64,000 nt of DNA from Hydrogenophaga sp. (GTDB lineage: Bacteria; Pseudomonadota; Gammaproteobacteria; Burkholderiales; Burkholderiaceae_C): positions 1 through 64,000 of the forward strand of contig JAGKSX010000065.1 of NCBI GenBank assembly GCA_018993155.1. Direction: 5' to 3'. Position 1 is the first letter of the stretch; each line of letters opens with the position of its first letter. The position numbers and the translations under genes were made by a program. Shown in pieces: positions 47,959 through 57,230 of this stretch. The notes under the pieces are model-generated. The model saw only the letters and a program-made list of their open reading frames with translations. It did no database searches and was not told the DNA's origin.

Positions 47959-49869
47959 ATGTGCGGCATTTCCGGCCTGTTCGACACCCAGGGTCTGCGC
48001 AGCTACGACCGCGCGCTGGTGTCCCGCATCAACGACATCCAGGCCCACCGCGGCCCGGACGAGGACGACCTGCACCTCGAACCCGGCCTGGCGCTGGGCC
48101 ACCGGCGCCTGTCGGTGATCGACCTGGCCACGGGCCAGCAGCCGCAGTTCAACGCCGACGCCAGCGTGGGCATCGTCTTCAACGGCGAGATCTACAACTT
48201 CCAGGAACTCGTGCCCGAGCTCAAGGCCCTGGGCTGCGTGTTCCGCACGCGCAGCGACACCGAGGTGATCGTGCACGCCTGGTCGGCCTGGGGCACGGCC
48301 TGCGTGCACCGCCTGCGTGGCATGTTCGCCTTCGCCATCTGGGACCGCGCGCAGCAGTCCTTGTTCCTCGCGCGCGACCGCATGGGCGTCAAGCCCATGC
48401 ACTACGCCTGGCTGCCCGACGGCAGTTTCATCTTCGGCTCCGAACTCAAGGTGATCACGGCCCACCCGGGCTTCGTGCGCGAGATCGATCCGAAGGCGGT
48501 GGAAGACTATTTCTCGTTCGGCTACGTCCCCGACCCGCGTTGCATCTACCGCAATGCCCACAAGCTGCCGGCGGCGCACACGCTGCTGCTGCGCCGGGGT
48601 GAAGCCGACCAGCCCGCGCCCGTGCCGTACTGGGACGTGCAGTTCACCAACGACAACCCGATCGAGCAGGCCGATGCCGAGGTCGAGCTGCGCGATCGCG
48701 TGCGCGAGTCCGTCAAGCTGCGCCTGATCGCCGACGTGCCGCTGGGTGCCTTCCTCTCGGGCGGGGTCGATTCCAGCGCCGTGGTCGCGACCATGGCCGG
48801 CCTGTCCGACACGCCGGTGCAGACCTGCGCGATCGGTTTCGACGACCCGCGCTTCAACGAGTCCGAGTTCGCCCAGCAGGTCGCCGACCGCTACCAGACC
48901 GACCACCGGCTGGAGATTGTCAAGAGCGACGACTTCGACCTGATCGACACCCTGGCGTGGCTGTACGACGAACCCTACGCCGACAGCTCCGCCATCCCGA
49001 CCTACCGCGTCTGCGAGATGGCGCGCAAGCACGTCACCGTGGCGCTCTCGGGCGACGGCGGCGACGAAAGCCTGGGCGGCTACCGGCGCTACCGCATGCA
49101 CCTGGGCGAGGAGCGCGTGCGCAACCGACTGCCGCACGGCCTGCGCCAGTCGGTGTTCGGCACGCTGGGCCGGCTCTACCCCAAGGCCGACTGGGCGCCG
49201 CGCATGTTCCGCGCCAAGACCACCTTCCAGGCCATGGCCATGGACAGCGTGCAGGCCTACCACCACAGCATGTCGCACCTGCGCGCCGACCAGCGCGCGC
49301 GCCTGTTCTCGCCCGCGTTCCAGCGCGAACTGGGTGGCTACAACGCCATCGAGGTGTTCCGCGAGCACGCCCAGCGCGCGCAGACCGACGACCCGCTCGC
49401 GCTGATCCAGTACCTGGACTACAAGACCTGGCTGGTCGGTGACATCAACACCAAGGTGGACCGTGCCGCCATGGCGCACTCGCTGGAGGTGCGCGAACCC
49501 CTGATGGACCACCAGCTCATCGAGTGGCTGGCCACGCTGCCCAGCGATCTGAAGATCCAGGGCGGGGAGGGCAAGGCGGTGTTCAAGAAGGCTTTCGAGC
49601 CGCTGCTGCCGCACGACGTGCTGTACCGGCCCAAGATGGGCTTCTCGGTGCCCCTGGCGAAGTGGCTGCGCGGGCCGTTGGCGCAGCGCATGCGCGAATC
49701 GGTGCTGAGCCCGCGCATGCTGGACTCGGGCTACTTCAATGCCACCGTGCTCGAGCGCATGGTGAAAGAGCACCTGAGCGGCCAGTCCGACCATTCCACG
49801 CCCTTGTGGATGCTGATCATGTTCGATGCGTTCCTGCGACAGAACGAGAAGCGCGCGCCCGCCGTCTGA
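47959..49869 (+). CDS. Asparagine synthase-like amidotransferase of the EPS locus (TIGR03108-like)
   Basis: A 636-residue enzyme. Cys2 (MCGISGLFD) is the glutaminase nucleophile. The N-terminal domain has FNGEIYNF and the synthase domain has LSGGVDSSAV (PP-loop, about residue 268). It would amidate a carboxyl of an uronic acid or peptide-like group on the polymer, using glutamine. It is not a normal AsnB because it sits amid sugar enzymes in one operon. ATG 47959 follows the previous stop by one base. Confidence 0.9.
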   Translation: MCGISGLFDTQGLRSYDRALVSRINDIQAHRGPDEDDLHLEPGLALGHRRLSVIDLATGQQPQFNADASVGIVFNGEIYNFQELVPELKALGCVFRTRSDTEVIVHAWSAWGTACVHRLRGMFAFAIWDRAQQSLFLARDRMGVKPMHYAWLPDGSFIFGSELKVITAHPGFVREIDPKAVEDYFSFGYVPDPRCIYRNAHKLPAAHTLLLRRGEADQPAPVPYWDVQFTNDNPIEQADAEVELRDRVRESVKLRLIADVPLGAFLSGGVDSSAVVATMAGLSDTPVQTCAIGFDDPRFNESEFAQQVADRYQTDHRLEIVKSDDFDLIDTLAWLYDEPYADSSAIPTYRVCEMARKHVTVALSGDGGDESLGGYRRYRMHLGEERVRNRLPHGLRQSVFGTLGRLYPKADWAPRMFRAKTTFQAMAMDSVQAYHHSMSHLRADQRARLFSPAFQRELGGYNAIEVFREHAQRAQTDDPLALIQYLDYKTWLVGDINTKVDRAAMAHSLEVREPLMDHQLIEWLATLPSDLKIQGGEGKAVFKKAFEPLLPHDVLYRPKMGFSVPLAKWLRGPLAQRMRESVLSPRMLDSGYFNATVLERMVKEHLSGQSDHSTPLWMLIMFDAFLRQNEKRAPAV

Positions 49870-49901
49870 CGGGCCAAGAATTCATTTCCAGGAGGATGTT
49901 T

Positions 49902-52013
49902 GTGAGCAACAAGAAGAAGGTGCTGCTGGTCGGCGCCGGCAATATCGCCAAGACCCACGCGGCCGCGCTGCGCGAGATCCCGGGTGTGGAGCTGTACGGC
50001 GTGTTCGACGTGAACGCCGCCACCGCCCAGGGCCTGGCCAAGGAATTCGGCGCGGGCCGCGTGTTCAACTCGATCGATGAAGCCGCCGCCTCGGACGCCG
50101 ACACCGTGCACGTGCTGACGCCGCCGGACTTCCACCTGTCTTCCGCCATGCCCTTCGTGGCTGCGGGCAAGACCGTGCTGCTGGAAAAACCGGTGGGCGT
50201 GAGCACCGCCGAATGCGAGCAGCTGCGCGAGGCCGCCAACCACGCCGGCGCCGTGATCGGCGTGAACCAGAACCTGGTGTTCAACCCCGCCTACGTGCAG
50301 CTCAAGGAAGCCATCGCGTCGGGCCGCCTGGGCAAGCCGCGCTACCTCGACTACGTGTACGAAGTGCCGCTGCGCCAGCTGGCCGCGCGCCAGTTCGGCC
50401 ATTGGATGTTCCGCAAGCCGCTCAACATTCTGCTGGAGCAGGCGGTGCATCCGCTGTCGCAGGTGCTCGACCTCGCCGGTTCGGTGCGCGAGCTCTCGGT
50501 GCTGGCCGAGGACCCGGTGGAAATCTCGCCCGGCGTCGGCCTTCACAACGCCTGTCAAGTGTCGCTGCGCTGCGAGCGCATGCCCGCCCACATGCGCTTC
50601 CATGTGGGCGCCGAGTTCACCGTGTGCCGCATGACCGTGGTCTGCGACGACGGCGTGGCGGTGGCCGACATGTTCGCCAACCAGTTCCACACCCTGGAAC
50701 GCACGGCCTACATGGAACCGGTGGATGCGTGGCTCTCGGCGCGCGCCACGGGCAGGCAGGTGAAGTCGCAAGGCTTTTCGGTGCTGCGCGACTACGTCAT
50801 GGCCACGGCCAAGCTCAAGCCGCGCTCCGATGCGTTCTACCTGGGCATGAAGGGCAGCCTGCGGGCCTTCTACCAGGAGCTGCAGAGCCAGGGCAAGCCC
50901 CGCATCGACCTCGACTTCGGTGCCGAGCTGGTCTCGGTCTGCGAGCAGATGGCCGCGGCCTTCAAGCCCTTGCCCGCGCGCGCCACGCCGGTGGCCGAGC
51001 CTGCGCCCACGGGTGACCTGGTCGTGGTGCTGGGCGGCACCGGTTTCATCGGCTCGCACACCGTGGCGGCTTTGCTGGGCCAGGGCCACCGCGTGCGCGT
51101 GATGGCGCGCGGCGTGAGCAACCTGCAGCCGGTGTTCTACCGTCCCGGCGTCGAGATCGTGCGCGGCGACGTGAAGAACAAGGCCGACCTGGAGCGCGCG
51201 ATCGCCGGCGCGCCCTACGTGATCAACCTCGCGCACGGTGGCGGTGGCGCGAACTTCGAGGCCATCCGCGCCGCGATGGTGGACTCCGCCGTGATGGTGG
51301 CCGAGGTGTGCCGCGCGGCCGGTGTGCAGCGCATGGTGCACGTGGGCTCCATCGCCAGCCTGTTCCTGGGCGATGCGGGCGAGACCATCACCGGCGCCAC
51401 GCCGCCGGACCCCCGGCCCGAGACGCGCGCCGACTACGCGCGCGCCAAGGCCCTGGCCGACCAGGCCTTGATGGACATCCATCAGAAGACCGGCTTCCCC
51501 ATCGTGCTGATGCGCCCCGGCCTCGTGGTGGGCGCGGGCACCTCGCCCTTCCACAGCGGCCTGGGCTTCTTCAACAACGACCAGTACTGCGTCGGCTGGA
51601 ACGGCGGCGAGAACCCCTTGCCCTGGGTTCTGGTGGGCGACTGCGCCTCGGCCATCGTGGCCGGCGTGACCGCGCCTGCCGCGCCGGGCCGGGCGTACAA
51701 CCTGGTCGGTGACGTGCGCCCGAGCGCGCGTCAGTACCTGGCCGACCTGTCGCGCACCATCGGCCGTCCGCTGAAGTTCGTGCCGTCTTCCCCCACCGGT
51801 CTGTGGCTGGTGGAGATGGGCAAGTGGCTGATCAAGCGCGTGACCGGCCGCGCCGTGGCCCGACCGTTCAAGCGCGACCTGATGTCGCGCGGCCTGCTGG
51901 CCAACATCGACTGCAGCAACGCCAAACAGGACCTGGGCTGGCAGCCGGTGGGCGATGCCGCCACCTTCCACCGCCAGGCCATGGCCGTGCACGCCGGAGA
52001 AGGTTCTGCATGA
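49902..52013 (+). CDS. Fused Gfo/Idh/MocA oxidoreductase and NAD-dependent epimerase
   Basis: A 703-residue two-enzyme fusion. Residues about 1-365 are a Gfo/Idh/MocA sugar oxidoreductase (LLVGAGNIAKTH, the LLEKPVG motif). Residues about 376-700 are an extended SDR epimerase/dehydratase (VVLGGTGFIGSHTVAALL, Y-A-R-A-K catalytic pair). Together they could convert a nucleotide sugar in two linked steps. GTG 49902 has AGGAGG 6 nt upstream; the ATG at 49896 is too close to that site. Its end overlaps the next gene by ATGA. Confidence 0.88.
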   Translation: MSNKKKVLLVGAGNIAKTHAAALREIPGVELYGVFDVNAATAQGLAKEFGAGRVFNSIDEAAASDADTVHVLTPPDFHLSSAMPFVAAGKTVLLEKPVGVSTAECEQLREAANHAGAVIGVNQNLVFNPAYVQLKEAIASGRLGKPRYLDYVYEVPLRQLAARQFGHWMFRKPLNILLEQAVHPLSQVLDLAGSVRELSVLAEDPVEISPGVGLHNACQVSLRCERMPAHMRFHVGAEFTVCRMTVVCDDGVAVADMFANQFHTLERTAYMEPVDAWLSARATGRQVKSQGFSVLRDYVMATAKLKPRSDAFYLGMKGSLRAFYQELQSQGKPRIDLDFGAELVSVCEQMAAAFKPLPARATPVAEPAPTGDLVVVLGGTGFIGSHTVAALLGQGHRVRVMARGVSNLQPVFYRPGVEIVRGDVKNKADLERAIAGAPYVINLAHGGGGANFEAIRAAMVDSAVMVAEVCRAAGVQRMVHVGSIASLFLGDAGETITGATPPDPRPETRADYARAKALADQALMDIHQKTGFPIVLMRPGLVVGAGTSPFHSGLGFFNNDQYCVGWNGGENPLPWVLVGDCASAIVAGVTAPAAPGRAYNLVGDVRPSARQYLADLSRTIGRPLKFVPSSPTGLWLVEMGKWLIKRVTGRAVARPFKRDLMSRGLLANIDCSNAKQDLGWQPVGDAATFHRQAMAVHAGEGSA

Positions 52014-53131
52014 GCGAGGGCGCACGCCCCCCGCGCGTGCTGCTGCACGCCTTCTCGACCTTCAAGCTGGGCGGGCCGCAGGCGCGCTTCGTGCAACTGG
52101 CCAATGCCCTCGGGCCGGGCTACCGCCACCTCATCGTGGCGATGGACAACTGTTTCGACGCCGGTGAGCGGCTCGATCCGGCGGTGAACTGGGCGCCGAT
52201 GCGGCTCGAGGTGGTCAAGGGCGGGGCGCTGGCCAACCGGGGCGCCTTTCGCGCCTTGCTGCAGCGCCTGAAACCCGACCTGCTGCTGTCCTACAACTGG
52301 GGCGCCATCGAATGGGCGGCGGCCAACCTGCCGCGCGTGGTGCCGCACGTGCACGTGGAAGACGGCTTCGGCCCCGAAGAGGCGGCCCGGCAACTGCCGC
52401 GCCGCGTCTGGATGCGGCGCGTGCTGCTGGGCTGGAACCGCGTCTCGGTGGTGGTGGCCTCGCGCAACCTGGAGCGTTTGGCCACGGGCGTGTGGAAGCT
52501 GCCGGCGCGCCGGGTCACCTTCATCCCCAACGGCGTGGACATTCCCGCGGCGGCGCGCGCGGTGTCGGCGGAAGAAGGCCGGCCGGTGTGCATCGGCACG
52601 GTGGCCGGGCTTCGGCCGGAGAAAAACATCGCCCGCCTCATCCGCGCCTTCGCCGACGTGCGGGCCCGGCGTGCCGCCCGCCTCATCGTGGTCGGCGACG
52701 GCGCGCAGCGCGGCGAGCTGGAAGCGCTGGCGCAGCAGCTTGGCGTCGCCGCCGAGGTGGAATTCACCGGCTACCTCAAGGACCCGTCCGCGCGCCTGAC
52801 GGACTTCGATCTGTTCGCCCTGTCGTCGGACACCGAGCAACTGCCGATCGCGCTGCTCGAAGCCATGGCGGTGGGCATGCCCGTGGTGGCCACGCGCGTG
52901 GGCGACGTGGGTGACATCCTCTCGGACGTGTCGCCCGACACCCTCTGCGAGCCGCAGGACGGCGCGTTCGCCGCCGCCCTGTCGCGCGCCCTGGACCAGC
53001 AGCCCCTGTGGCCGGCGTGGGCCCGGGCCGGCCGCGAGAAGGTGCAGGCCTCGTACGCCAAAGCCCTGATGACCGCCCAATGGAAGCGGGTCTTCGATGG
53101 CCAACTTCACCGATCCTCTGCGGCGGCCTGA
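52010..53131 (+). CDS. Glycosyltransferase family 4
   Basis: A 373-residue GT-B transferase. The acceptor half opens PRVLLHAFSTFKLGGPQARF. The donor half has FIPNGVDIPAAARAV, TVAGLRPEKNIARLI, VVGDGAQRGELEAL and the E-x7-E region ALLEAMAVGMPVVATRVGD. It probably extends the EPS repeat. ATG 52010 overlaps the fusion gene's stop by 4 nt, so it is translationally coupled. Its sugar specificity is not readable. Confidence 0.88.
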   Translation: MSEGARPPRVLLHAFSTFKLGGPQARFVQLANALGPGYRHLIVAMDNCFDAGERLDPAVNWAPMRLEVVKGGALANRGAFRALLQRLKPDLLLSYNWGAIEWAAANLPRVVPHVHVEDGFGPEEAARQLPRRVWMRRVLLGWNRVSVVVASRNLERLATGVWKLPARRVTFIPNGVDIPAAARAVSAEEGRPVCIGTVAGLRPEKNIARLIRAFADVRARRAARLIVVGDGAQRGELEALAQQLGVAAEVEFTGYLKDPSARLTDFDLFALSSDTEQLPIALLEAMAVGMPVVATRVGDVGDILSDVSPDTLCEPQDGAFAAALSRALDQQPLWPAWARAGREKVQASYAKALMTAQWKRVFDGQLHRSSAAA

Positions 53132-53144
53132 GGCCGTTCGACCC

Positions 53145-54344
53145 ATGAAAATTCTGTACCACCACCGCACGGCATCGAAAGACGGCCAGGCCGTGCACAT
53201 CGAAGAGATGATCGAGGCCTTGCGCAGCGAGGGGCATGAGGTGCGCGTGGTCAGTCCGGGTGGCGACGAGCCCGAAGGCAGTGCGCCAGGGCAGGGCGGC
53301 AATGGCCAGATGGGCAGCGACATGGGCTGGGTGCACCGCCTCAAGGCCCTGATGCCCAAGGCCTTGTACGAACTCATGGAGCTGGCTTACAGCGTGCTGG
53401 CCTACCGCAAGCTGATGAAGGCCGCGAAAGACTTCCGGCCCGACGTCATCTACGAGCGCTACAACCTCTTCCTGCTCAGCGGCCTGATGGCCAAGAAGCG
53501 GCTCGGCATTCCCCTGCTGCTGGAGGTGAACGCGCCGCTGGTGTTCGAACGCTCGCAGCACAGTGGTGGCCTGGCCCTGCAGGCGCTGGCCCGCTGGGCC
53601 GAGGGCGTGGCCTGGCGCGGCGCGGACTGCGTGCTGCCCGTGACCAATGTGCTGGCCGACCACGTGCGCGCCCGCGGCGTGCCCGACTCGCGCATCCAGG
53701 TCATTCCCAACGGCATCAACCGCGCGCATTTCGCCCAGGCCCCGACCCAGGAGACCGCCAAGGCCCACCTCGGCCTGCAGGGCCGCCTGGTGCTGGGCTT
53801 CACCGGCTTCGTGCGCGACTGGCATGGCGTGGACCGCATCGTCGACTGGATGGCGTCCCCGCAGGCGCCGTCCCACACCCACCTGCTGGTGGTGGGGGAC
53901 GGCCCGGTGCGCGAAGCGCTCGAGCAGCAGGCCCGGCGCCTGGGCCTGGCCGACCGCGTGACCTTCACCGGCGTGATCCACCGCGACCGGGTGCCCGCGC
54001 ACGTGGCCGCCTTCGACGTCGCCCTGCAGCCCGCCGTGACGCCCTATGCCTCGCCCCTGAAGCTGATGGAATACCTGGTGCTGGGCAAGGCCGTCGTGGC
54101 GCCCGCCACCCCCAACCTGCAGGAAGTGCTGACCCACGAGGACAACGCCCTGTTGTTCGACGAGGCCTCGCCCACCGGCATGCAGGACGCCCTGACCCGG
54201 CTCTGCACCGACGACAGCCTGCGCGAGCGGCTGGCCGTCGCGGCGCACGACACCATCGAGCGCCTCGGCCTCACCTGGACGGGCAACGCCCGGCGGGTGG
54301 TGGCGCTGTCGACCTCCCTGGCCCAGGCTTCCCCGACGAGGTGA
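53145..54344 (+). CDS. Glycosyltransferase family 4
   Basis: A 399-residue GT-B transferase. It starts MKILYHHRTASKDGQAVH, includes VIPNGINRAHFAQ, LVVGDGPVREALEQQ, FTGVIHRDRVPAHVA and PLKLMEYLVLGKAVVAPAT (E-x-L, E region). It acts in the cytoplasm on the EPS repeat. I choose ATG 53145; an ATG at 53097 adds 16 residues within the preceding gene. It lies 14 nt after the previous gene and 3 nt before the next. Confidence 0.88.
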   Translation: MKILYHHRTASKDGQAVHIEEMIEALRSEGHEVRVVSPGGDEPEGSAPGQGGNGQMGSDMGWVHRLKALMPKALYELMELAYSVLAYRKLMKAAKDFRPDVIYERYNLFLLSGLMAKKRLGIPLLLEVNAPLVFERSQHSGGLALQALARWAEGVAWRGADCVLPVTNVLADHVRARGVPDSRIQVIPNGINRAHFAQAPTQETAKAHLGLQGRLVLGFTGFVRDWHGVDRIVDWMASPQAPSHTHLLVVGDGPVREALEQQARRLGLADRVTFTGVIHRDRVPAHVAAFDVALQPAVTPYASPLKLMEYLVLGKAVVAPATPNLQEVLTHEDNALLFDEASPTGMQDALTRLCTDDSLRERLAVAAHDTIERLGLTWTGNARRVVALSTSLAQASPTR

Positions 54345-54347
54345 ACC

Positions 54348-55889
54348 ATGACGACGCGAAGCACCGACCCTCTTTCGAGCAAGGCGGCCCTGGGCGGCCT
54401 GTTGCTGGTGCTGCTGGTCGCGTTCGGCTTGCGCTTCATGGCGATCCGGGCCGATGGGGGCCTCTGGTACGACGAGATCTTCGGGGCCAGCTACGTCAAC
54501 CTGAATCCGCTGGACGTGGTGGTCGCGGTGATGCGCTTCGACATCCATCCGCCGCTGTACTACCTCCAGCTCAACGCCTGGGGCGTGTTCTCGAAACAGG
54601 ACACCTGGCTGCTCCTGAACTCGGTGTTCTGGAGCCTGGCGTCGATCGGGGTGGTCTACCTCGGCGTGGCCGCGCGGGCCGGCCGCCGCGCCGCGCTGCT
54701 GGCCGCGGCCTTCACGGCGCTGCTGGGCAGCGAGATCTACTACGCCTCCGACCTGCGCATGTACGCCATGCTGGGCTGCAACGTGCTGCTGCTCTGGTAC
54801 TGCGTCGATCAGTGGCTGCTGCACGGGCGGCGCGGCCACTGGTGGGCCATGTGCCTGCTGGTGCTCTCGCTGTCCATGCTGCACAGCATCGCGTTCATCG
54901 CGGTGGGGTCGGTGCTGTGCTACACGCTGATCCGCTGCTGGGTGGCCGGCGAGCGCCACCGCCTCAAGCCCCTGCTGTGGTTCATCGGGATTTCGGGCGT
55001 GTTGCTGCTGCCCTGGCTGGCCAACGCCAGCTTCCGCTCCGTGTCGCACACCCGCATGCCGAGTTTCGACAACGTGGCCCAGACGATCGGCGGCTGGCTG
55101 CTGGGCTACTTCCCCGGGGCGACGACCACGCAGTACGCGGTGGCCGCCGCCCTGGTGCTGGCCCTGGTGCTCTACCTGCTGGTGTTCGGCTCGGCCTACG
55201 TGAGGGCCTGTGTGGTCTCGTTCGTGGTGCTGCCGGTGCTGGTGGTGGGCGTCATCTCGCTGGTGCTGCGGCCCATCTGGCTGGACCGCACGCTGGCCTA
55301 CACCGCGCCTTTCCTCGCCGTGGCGCTGGCAGTGCACCTGCACGAGCGCCTGCGGCCGGACGCACGCCTGCGGGTTTGGGGCTCTGTGCTGGTGGTGGCC
55401 TTTCTGGCTTTCGTGGTGGCCTATGGCGCCGGCTGGGAGCGGCTGCAGACCCCGCGCAAGATGGACTTCCACCAGGTCGCCCGGCACATCGCGCAGCACA
55501 ACACCGAGCGCCGCGACATCTACGTGCCCTCCAACGTGCGCTACTGGGCCACGGCCCGCTATCTCCAGGGGCCAGGCTGGGGCAGCCTGCTGGCCATCCA
55601 GGACCCGGCGAAGATCGACGACTCCGACACCTGGCGCCGGATCTACCAGAAGCTGGGCGACACCTGGCTGGAGCGGCTGCACCTGAAAGGCGCGGCGCGT
55701 TTCATCGACACGCCCCATGGACGGCTGTGGATCGGCCACAGCCCGCTGCCCGACGAGGTGGTGGCGCGCGGCTACTACCTGGTGGGCGACAACAACGACC
55801 GCGACAAGGCCCAGCCCTGCCCGCAGGGGCGCGAGACGTCCCGGAAAAGTTTTGAAGGTGTGATGGTGTTCGAATGCAAAAATCCTTGA
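54348..55889 (+). CDS. Integral-membrane glycosyltransferase, PMT/ArnT-like
   Basis: A 513-residue protein with about ten hydrophobic segments. The first loop has GGLWYDEIFGASYVNL and RFDIHPPLYYLQL. These match the Asp/Glu and His-Pro-Pro loops of GT39/GT83-type lipid-linked sugar transferases. A periplasmic C-terminal part of about 130 residues follows. It likely moves a sugar from an undecaprenyl carrier onto the growing polymer on the periplasmic side. It overlaps the next gene by 16 nt, ending FECKNP. Confidence 0.82.
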   Translation: MTTRSTDPLSSKAALGGLLLVLLVAFGLRFMAIRADGGLWYDEIFGASYVNLNPLDVVVAVMRFDIHPPLYYLQLNAWGVFSKQDTWLLLNSVFWSLASIGVVYLGVAARAGRRAALLAAAFTALLGSEIYYASDLRMYAMLGCNVLLLWYCVDQWLLHGRRGHWWAMCLLVLSLSMLHSIAFIAVGSVLCYTLIRCWVAGERHRLKPLLWFIGISGVLLLPWLANASFRSVSHTRMPSFDNVAQTIGGWLLGYFPGATTTQYAVAAALVLALVLYLLVFGSAYVRACVVSFVVLPVLVVGVISLVLRPIWLDRTLAYTAPFLAVALAVHLHERLRPDARLRVWGSVLVVAFLAFVVAYGAGWERLQTPRKMDFHQVARHIAQHNTERRDIYVPSNVRYWATARYLQGPGWGSLLAIQDPAKIDDSDTWRRIYQKLGDTWLERLHLKGAARFIDTPHGRLWIGHSPLPDEVVARGYYLVGDNNDRDKAQPCPQGRETSRKSFEGVMVFECKNP

Positions 55890-57064
55890 AGCCCCTTCGC
55901 ATCCTGCTGTTCTCCAGCCTGTACCCGAGCGAGGTGCGGCCCATCCACGGCATCTTCGTCGAGACACGCCTGCGCGAGCTGCTGAAAACCGGGCAGGTCC
56001 AGGCCAAGGTGGTGGCGCCAGTGCCCTGGTTCCCGCTGAAGTCGCCTCGCTTCGGTGAATACGCCCAGTTCGCGGCCACGCCTCGCCTGGAGCAGCGCAA
56101 CGGACTGGAAGTGCACCACCCGCGTTACCTGCTGCTGCCCAAGGTCGGCATGAATCTGGCGCCCTACACCATGGCCCTGGGGGCTCTGGCCACGGTGCGG
56201 CGCCTGCAGAAGCAGGGCTTCGATTTCGACCTGATCGACGCCCACTACTACTACCCCGATGGGGTGGCCGCCGGGCTGCTGGCGCGCTGGCTGAAAAAGC
56301 CGTTCGTCGTGACCGCGCGCGGCACCGACCTGAACCTCATTCCCGAGTACCCCTTTCCCCGCAAGCTCATCCTCCAGACCGCCCAACAAGCGCAGGCTTC
56401 CATCGGCGTGTGCCGTGCGCTCATGGATTCGCTCGCCGCCCTCGGCGCTGAGCCGGGCAAGCTCAACACCTTGCGCAACGGCGTCGACCTCGAGCGCTTC
56501 ACCCCCGAGCCGCGCGAGGCCGCGAGGCAGCGCCTGGGACTGGATGTGCAGGGGCCGTACCTGCTGTCGGTGGGCCACCTGATCGAGCGCAAGGGCCACC
56601 ACATCGCGATCGAGGCGCTGCCCGCCATGCCGGGCGTGACCTTGCTGGTGGCCGGGGGCGGGCCGGAGCAGGGCGCCTTGAAGGCGCTGGCGGCCCGCCT
56701 GGGCGTGAGCGATCGCGTGCGCTGGGTGGGCCTGGTGCCGCAGACCGAACTCAAGTGGTGGTACAGCGCGGCCGATGCGCTGGCCCTGTGTTCCAGCCGC
56801 GAAGGCTGGGCCAATGTGCTGCTGGAGGCCATGGCCTGTGGCACGCCCGTGATCGCCACCAACATCTGGGGCACGCCCGAGGTGGTCAGCCAGCACGCTG
56901 CCGGCCTGCTGATGGCGCGCCGTGACGGGCCGGCCCTGGCCGAGGCCTGGGAGCAGCTGATGGGCGACCTGCCCACGCGCGCGGCCACGCGCGCGCACGC
57001 CGAAACCTTTTCCTGGGATTCCACCACCCAGGGGCAGCTCGACATCTTCAGGAGATTCGCATGA
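55874..57064 (+). CDS. Glycosyltransferase family 4, exosortase A-associated (TIGR04063-like)
   Basis: A 396-residue GT-B enzyme. It opens RILLFSSLYPSEVRPIHGIF, the mark of the exosortase A-associated group. Later parts are VTARGTDLNLIPEYP, LRNGVDLERFTPEP, SVGHLIERKGHH and SREGWANVLLEAMACGTPVI. It adds a sugar to the EPS unit. It overlaps the genes on both sides (16 nt before, 4 nt after), so translation through this part of the operon is tightly coupled. Confidence 0.9.
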   Translation: MQKSLKPLRILLFSSLYPSEVRPIHGIFVETRLRELLKTGQVQAKVVAPVPWFPLKSPRFGEYAQFAATPRLEQRNGLEVHHPRYLLLPKVGMNLAPYTMALGALATVRRLQKQGFDFDLIDAHYYYPDGVAAGLLARWLKKPFVVTARGTDLNLIPEYPFPRKLILQTAQQAQASIGVCRALMDSLAALGAEPGKLNTLRNGVDLERFTPEPREAARQRLGLDVQGPYLLSVGHLIERKGHHIAIEALPAMPGVTLLVAGGGPEQGALKALAARLGVSDRVRWVGLVPQTELKWWYSAADALALCSSREGWANVLLEAMACGTPVIATNIWGTPEVVSQHAAGLLMARRDGPALAEAWEQLMGDLPTRAATRAHAETFSWDSTTQGQLDIFRRFA

Positions 57065-57222
57065 CCGAAGGCTTGCTGCTGTTGGCCGAACTGGTGCTGC
57101 TCGCGCTGCTCCTGCTGGCGGTGCTGCGCAAGGCCCGCGATCCGAAGGCACCCGACATGGGCTTCTTCTCCTACGAGGAGCTCACCGATGACGCACCGCC
57201 CGCGCCGAAGAAAAGGAACTAG
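57061..57222 (+). CDS. 53-residue membrane protein inside the EPS operon
   Basis: ATG 57061 overlaps the previous stop (ATGA), and the frame ends TAG at 57220-57222, nine nt before the polymerase gene. The first 25 residues are one Leu-rich helix (LLLLAELVLLALLLLAVL). The rest is hydrophilic with GFFSYEELTDD and a PAPKKRN end facing the cytoplasm. I do not recognise it. The tight overlaps and the fit between helix and tail favour a real small protein, perhaps a partner of the ligase or the flippase. Confidence 0.65.
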   Translation: MTEGLLLLAELVLLALLLLAVLRKARDPKAPDMGFFSYEELTDDAPPAPKKRN

Positions 57223-57230
57223 GAACCGCC

